Source: Parasponia andersonii (Eukaryota; Streptophyta; Magnoliopsida; Rosales; Cannabaceae). Taken from it: a stretch of DNA of 64,000 bases. The stretch covers positions 151,234 through 215,233 of the forward strand of contig JXTB01000403.1 of NCBI GenBank assembly GCA_002914805.1. The letters run 5' to 3'. A program made the translations under genes and the position numbers. Shown here one piece after another: positions 60,302 through 64,000 of this stretch. The notes below the pieces were generated by a model that had not been told where the DNA came from, did not search any database, and worked only from the letters and a program-made list of their open reading frames with translations. The first letter of the stretch is position 1. Each line of letters begins with the position of its first letter.

Positions 60302-60792
60302 TCGGAAACCAATCCATTTCTGTTCTATTTCACTGTTTCCATCTTTTCTCAGAAAATACCGAAATTTCAGAGAACCCTAAAGCGCCGTTTCGTCCTTCAG
60401 CTCGCACAATCACAGTTTCTTCTCCGACGAAGTTCAAACCATCTCAATCCCTCCGCTTCTGAAGAAAAGTTAATTCATTTCTTCTCTTATTTTTTTTCTG
60501 TTCTTGAAAAAATAATTTCAATTTTTAGGAATAGAAATCCATCCCACATTGAAGTGAAATGGGAATTATTTTTATCTCCCTTTTTCAGTCCGTAGAGTAG
60601 ACTTACTAGATAATAACCAGAAACAAACTCGTGAAAAGAATTTCTAGGGTCTGATACCCTATTTTATTTTCCGACGAACTGCTCGAACAATTTTTATGAA
60701 TCCGTAGACCTCTTAGGAATAAATTGATGAGCTTGCTTGTTAGTATAATCCTAGGATGAATATCCAAAGTACTGGCATAGTGAGAATCCTCG

Positions 60793-62954
60793 ATGCCTAA
60801 ATCCCTGCGTATTTCTTTTCAGATATCTAGTAGTGATGAATTTAGGGAAGGGAATGCATTTTCTGGAGATTCTGACTCGAGTGTTAGTTCCATAAACCTT
60901 GAAGACTACCTTGAGCTGGAACCCGAAGTAGAAATAACAGGGGTCAGGCAAAGTAGTCCTCGTATAGGCGATCTCCCACAAGACCAGTGGCCTCAACATA
61001 TCAGGGATGCCCCTGCATTTTCATTAGGCTATCAATATGTAGAGGGAAATTGGTCATGTACTAATATAAGAACGAGCTGCACATCGAAAAAACTCAACAA
61101 AATCGCGAGCAGTTATAAGATCGCCATACCCCTTCGCCTACCTATGGAATTTAACTGACCACACACTCCCCTACATAGACTCGCTTCTTTTTCTGAGGCA
61201 GTCCTCAAGTGTGGCGTACATCTCCCACTTCATCCGTATATAAAATCGATTATTGACTACTATGGGGTCGTCCCTTTTCAATTGACCCCTAATACCTATA
61301 GATACATGGTAGGTTTGTATATACTGTACCATAAATTAGATTTAGAAACCCCTTCACCTAAAGAATTCGCTTGGTTCTACCAAGTGAAATCAAACCCGTC
61401 AGATCTTGGCTTCTTCTATGCGAGCAAATGGTCGAACCAGGCAATAAAAATGATCTACGGGGTTCGCAACAACATGGGAAAGTGGAAAAATCCATTTTTC
61501 CATTTTGACTATGCGGCTAACGGCTTCTTTCAGAATCTCGGTAGGTAGTCTTCTAATTTATCGCCTTTTTTTTCTATTTTTTCTTTTATACTGATCGCAT
61601 TCGAATGTCATTGCAGATAACAGGGATCGACCCAGACTCTCCAAGGAACAACTCGCAAGGGTATATAAAATCAACGACCTTCCAATTGAGGAATTTAATT
61701 GGAAAGTACTAGGTACTTCAAATAATCTGGTCGCTTGCGGTCTGCTTCCAAAGTGAGCCGCGTTCCCAGACCCCCCGGTTCTTTCGTCTAAACCATCGAG
61801 CTCGAAGAAGAAGCCAAGGAAAAGGACAGATTTAGGTGCCTCGTCTTTAAGAATTAGAAAACGAAAAGCACCAGCCACCCCTCTAACCTCAGAACCTTCA
61901 TCTCTAGAGACAGCGTCACCACCAGCTCCTCAACCAGCTCCACAAGAAGAATGTAATCACACGCATTCTAATTACCCTTATATTATATCTCCTCGCTCAC
62001 TGATACATCTGTACAGAGATGGTCATCAGTAACGGCTTGCGAGCACCACCTTCAACTCTCAGGTCCATGGCAAAAACCAAAACTCCCGAGAGTACTCCGC
62101 CATCGAAAGGGAAGGAGAAGGTCGACAGCTCGAAGAAAATAAAAGTTGCTTTCGAGGACTTCCCAGCAAGCTCGCCTCCACCACAGCCTCAGCCAACGAG
62201 TCATCCTGAACCACCAACTGAGGCTGCCACTTCTTTGGAACCGATCCTGGCAGATAAGGGTGAAGAGCTCTTCGCACTCCTTAACCAATTACCAAAGAAG
62301 GCTGGTATGAGCCCAGCCTTCATTGATCGCTTCACATCTGAGGAAGGCTGGGAGCGAATGAAGCGACGATCTACCAAGGTTGCTTTTGGATCTGCGATGA
62401 GGATGCTGGCCAATGTAAGTACTTTTCTATCCTCTCCTCGAATGTATTCTCTTGGTGTTAACAATTAGATTTTTCAGACTACGGCTGCTACTGTTCTGAT
62501 GCACGACCCGGTTCTCGAATGCTTGGAGTAGGCTGAAAAAGTTGAAGAGATAACCCAAGCATTCGAGAATTCGGAGAAGGCCCGGGAGGAGGAGAGAATG
62601 ACCTTCAACTTGGAGAGGCAGCATATGCTCGAGGACCTGGCCAAAGAAAGACTCGAGAAGAAGAATCTCGAGGAGAAAGTCAAAGAGCTCAAGAAAACCA
62701 TTTCTGAGCATCCGGATCGCATGAGGGAAGCGACCACTGAGGCGGTTCACAAAGCTATTGAGGAGTTCAAGGCAACTGAAGTCAAAGAACTCGAAGATAA
62801 AGCTAGTGATATCGCCTCGTCGACCATCATTTTCAATATTTTCTGCGAGCATTCGGATTTTGACTTCTGCATCCTTGGTGAGGATGTGGTCGAGCTCGTC
62901 CAAAGCTGGAGGNTGCAAAATAATGAAAACACAACAGTAATTTTAACTAAGTAG
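60793..62954 (+). pseudogene. Antisense gene of the second Tat element, Transposase_28-like plus coiled coil
   Basis: Reads opposite to the retroelement, from its own TATA box. Exons inferred from consensus splice sites: to 61540, 61617-61952, 62017-62414 and 62478-62954. Exon 1 starts MPKSLRISFQ (or after an acceptor near 60821) and holds CGVHLPLHPYIKSIIDYYGV and QLTPNTYRYMVGLYILYHKL, like the gypsy-type transposon domain PF04195. Exon 2 has a basic stretch (SSKKKPRKRT). Exon 3 is Pro-rich, then helical. Exon 4 is a coiled coil (ERQHMLEDLAKERLEKKNLE). Only three in-frame stops were found: 61156-61158 (TGA), near 61756 (TGA) and near 62528 (TAG). One undetermined base at 62913. Role unknown; gag-like or DNA-binding roles are guesses. 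Confidence 0.72.
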
Positions 62955-63478
62955 TCAACCACAGAGTGATTGATCAGTACGCTTTTAGCGATTTGAATCC
63001 GACTAACTTAAAACGAGTTTTAAGTGGTAGGATAGGATAGGTCGCTTAAGAAAACAGTCAATATGAGTGATGCAAACTCTAACTGTATTTCAAAAGTTCC
63101 ATGTCAAAATAAAATATAGCAATATATCACTTCGAACAATGAACATTTGGCTTAGTTACTTTTCTGTTCGAGGAGAGAAATTGCGTAATACGACATGCTG
63201 AGGCATGAAGCGAGGAGAAAATCCTAGGATTTTAAGGAGATTCAGATACTTCGACAATCTAAAACTCCTGTCTCCTCTAAATGGACATTTGCATAGTCCT
63301 TAGGAAACAAGTAGGAGATAACATTCTGATCCACTGCCCCCTGAGCTTTATGGTGTCTGAAAACTACCATAAAACTATAAAAGACGATCAGAAACGAGTT
63401 GAAGTAATAGCCGAAGAAGTATTATTGACGAATATTAATAAAGAAGATACAGTAGGCTGTTGAAGATAACATGAAGAT
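62955..63478. other. Spacer between antisense gene and integrase end
   Basis: No coding signal on either strand; the two genes converge here. Confidence 0.5.
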
Positions 63479-64000
63479 TTATTGATGATAACGATGAAGT
63501 TGTTCTGCATTCCAGGCATGCTCGATCTTTTGTCCACCGATGCGAGCTAGGTTATATGTCCCAGGTCGAATGACGTTATCAATAACATAAGGCCCTTCCC
63601 AAGAAGGCCCAAATACACTAGCACCTTGTTCTTTATTATTAGGTAGAACTCGTCGAAGGACAAGATCTCCAACTTCAAAATGTCTACCTTTGACTTTGGA
63701 GTTATAATATCGAGCTGTGCGTCGTTGATATGATGCAATTCGGAGCTGAAATTATTCACGCCATTCTTTTAAAAGATCGAGTTCAATTCTCAGTAATACA
63801 TCATCCTGATTTTGCTCATAAACAGATCGCCGCAGGGAGCCTGCACCAATTTCAACAGGGATCATCGCTTCATATCCATAAGCCAAAGAGAATGGACTCT
63901 CTCCAGTAGTGGTTCGTTATGTGGTGCGATAAGCCCATAAAACTTCTGGAAGTACTTCTGGCCAAGCTCCTTTATGCTCCTCCAGTTTTGTCTTTATATT
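63479..64000 (-). pseudogene. Tat integrase C-terminal part, cut by window end
   Basis: The minus strand reads NIKTKLEEHKGAWPEVLPEV and LWAYRTT, stop, RTTTGESPFSLAYG, then GYEAMIPVEIGAGSLR, RRTARYYNSKVKGRHFEVGD and LVLRRVLPNNKEQG, ending EQLHRYHQ and TAA at 63479-63481. This is the end of the integrase core and the C-terminal GPY-type region (FGPSWEGPYVI). Two in-frame TAA codons (after YRTT, and near 63750 after WRE) stand where the family usually has other residues, the latter Gln. The N-terminal part is outside the window. Confidence 0.9.

Larger units (their letters stand above)
59254..64000 (-). mobile_element. Second Tat-type Ty3/gypsy element, 3' part, cut by window end
   Basis: The minus strand holds the end of a Tat integrase (63479-64000); then come a spacer, an antisense gene on the plus strand, a polypurine tract and the 3' LTR (59254-59919). 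The same order as in the element at 28708-40245, in the opposite orientation. The rest lies beyond the window. Confidence 0.85.

Noticed and set aside
62201..62918. Minus-strand frames of 87 and 163 residues over the second antisense gene
   Set aside because: They mirror the coding exons of the plus-strand gene and contain the reverse of its coiled coil.

Overview
The window is nuclear DNA of a flowering plant, most likely a eudicot. It is AT-rich, holds one GC-rich host gene with a typical dicot layout (5'UTR intron, miR319-type target site), and is otherwise filled with plant transposable elements in several states of decay. Two undetermined bases (52693 and 62913) point to a draft assembly. 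I cannot name the species.

Layout. 67-8654: a nearly full-length CACTA (En/Spm) transposon with a 3-bp ACG target duplication, hairpin-rich ends, a broken TNP2-type transposase that has lost its catalytic middle, and a broken second gene ending in a Ulp1-like protease domain. 12249-20878: a minus-strand Ty3/gypsy chromovirus with about 2.1-kb LTRs and a deleted reverse transcriptase core. 21869-27178: a minus-strand Ty1/copia element with TATTA target duplications. 28708-40245: a plus-strand Ty3/gypsy element of the Tat type (extra RNase H, DGG-type protease) with a spliced antisense gene in its 3' part. 43520-45118: a non-autonomous CACTA derivative with AAA target duplications and a nested MITE. 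49077-50249: an intact CIN-type TCP transcription factor gene, the only clear host gene. 51.5-56.8 kb: palindromic MITEs, one interrupted by a hAT-like element that itself carries a MITE. 59254-64000: the 3' part of a second Tat-type element on the minus strand, with its LTR, the integrase end and an antisense gene that is much better preserved than the first.

How it fits together. The TCP gene probably acts in leaf and organ growth under miR319 control and sits in an island between transposon blocks. The retroelements are dead: premature stops are mostly TGG to TAG or CAA/CAG to TAA/TAG, the pattern expected from cytosine deamination in methylated DNA. The most unusual feature is the pair of antisense genes. 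Each lies opposite the coding direction of a Tat element, with its own TATA box, several introns, an N-terminal gypsy-type transposon domain (Transposase_28-like) and a C-terminal coiled coil. They look like a conserved accessory gene of this retroelement lineage.
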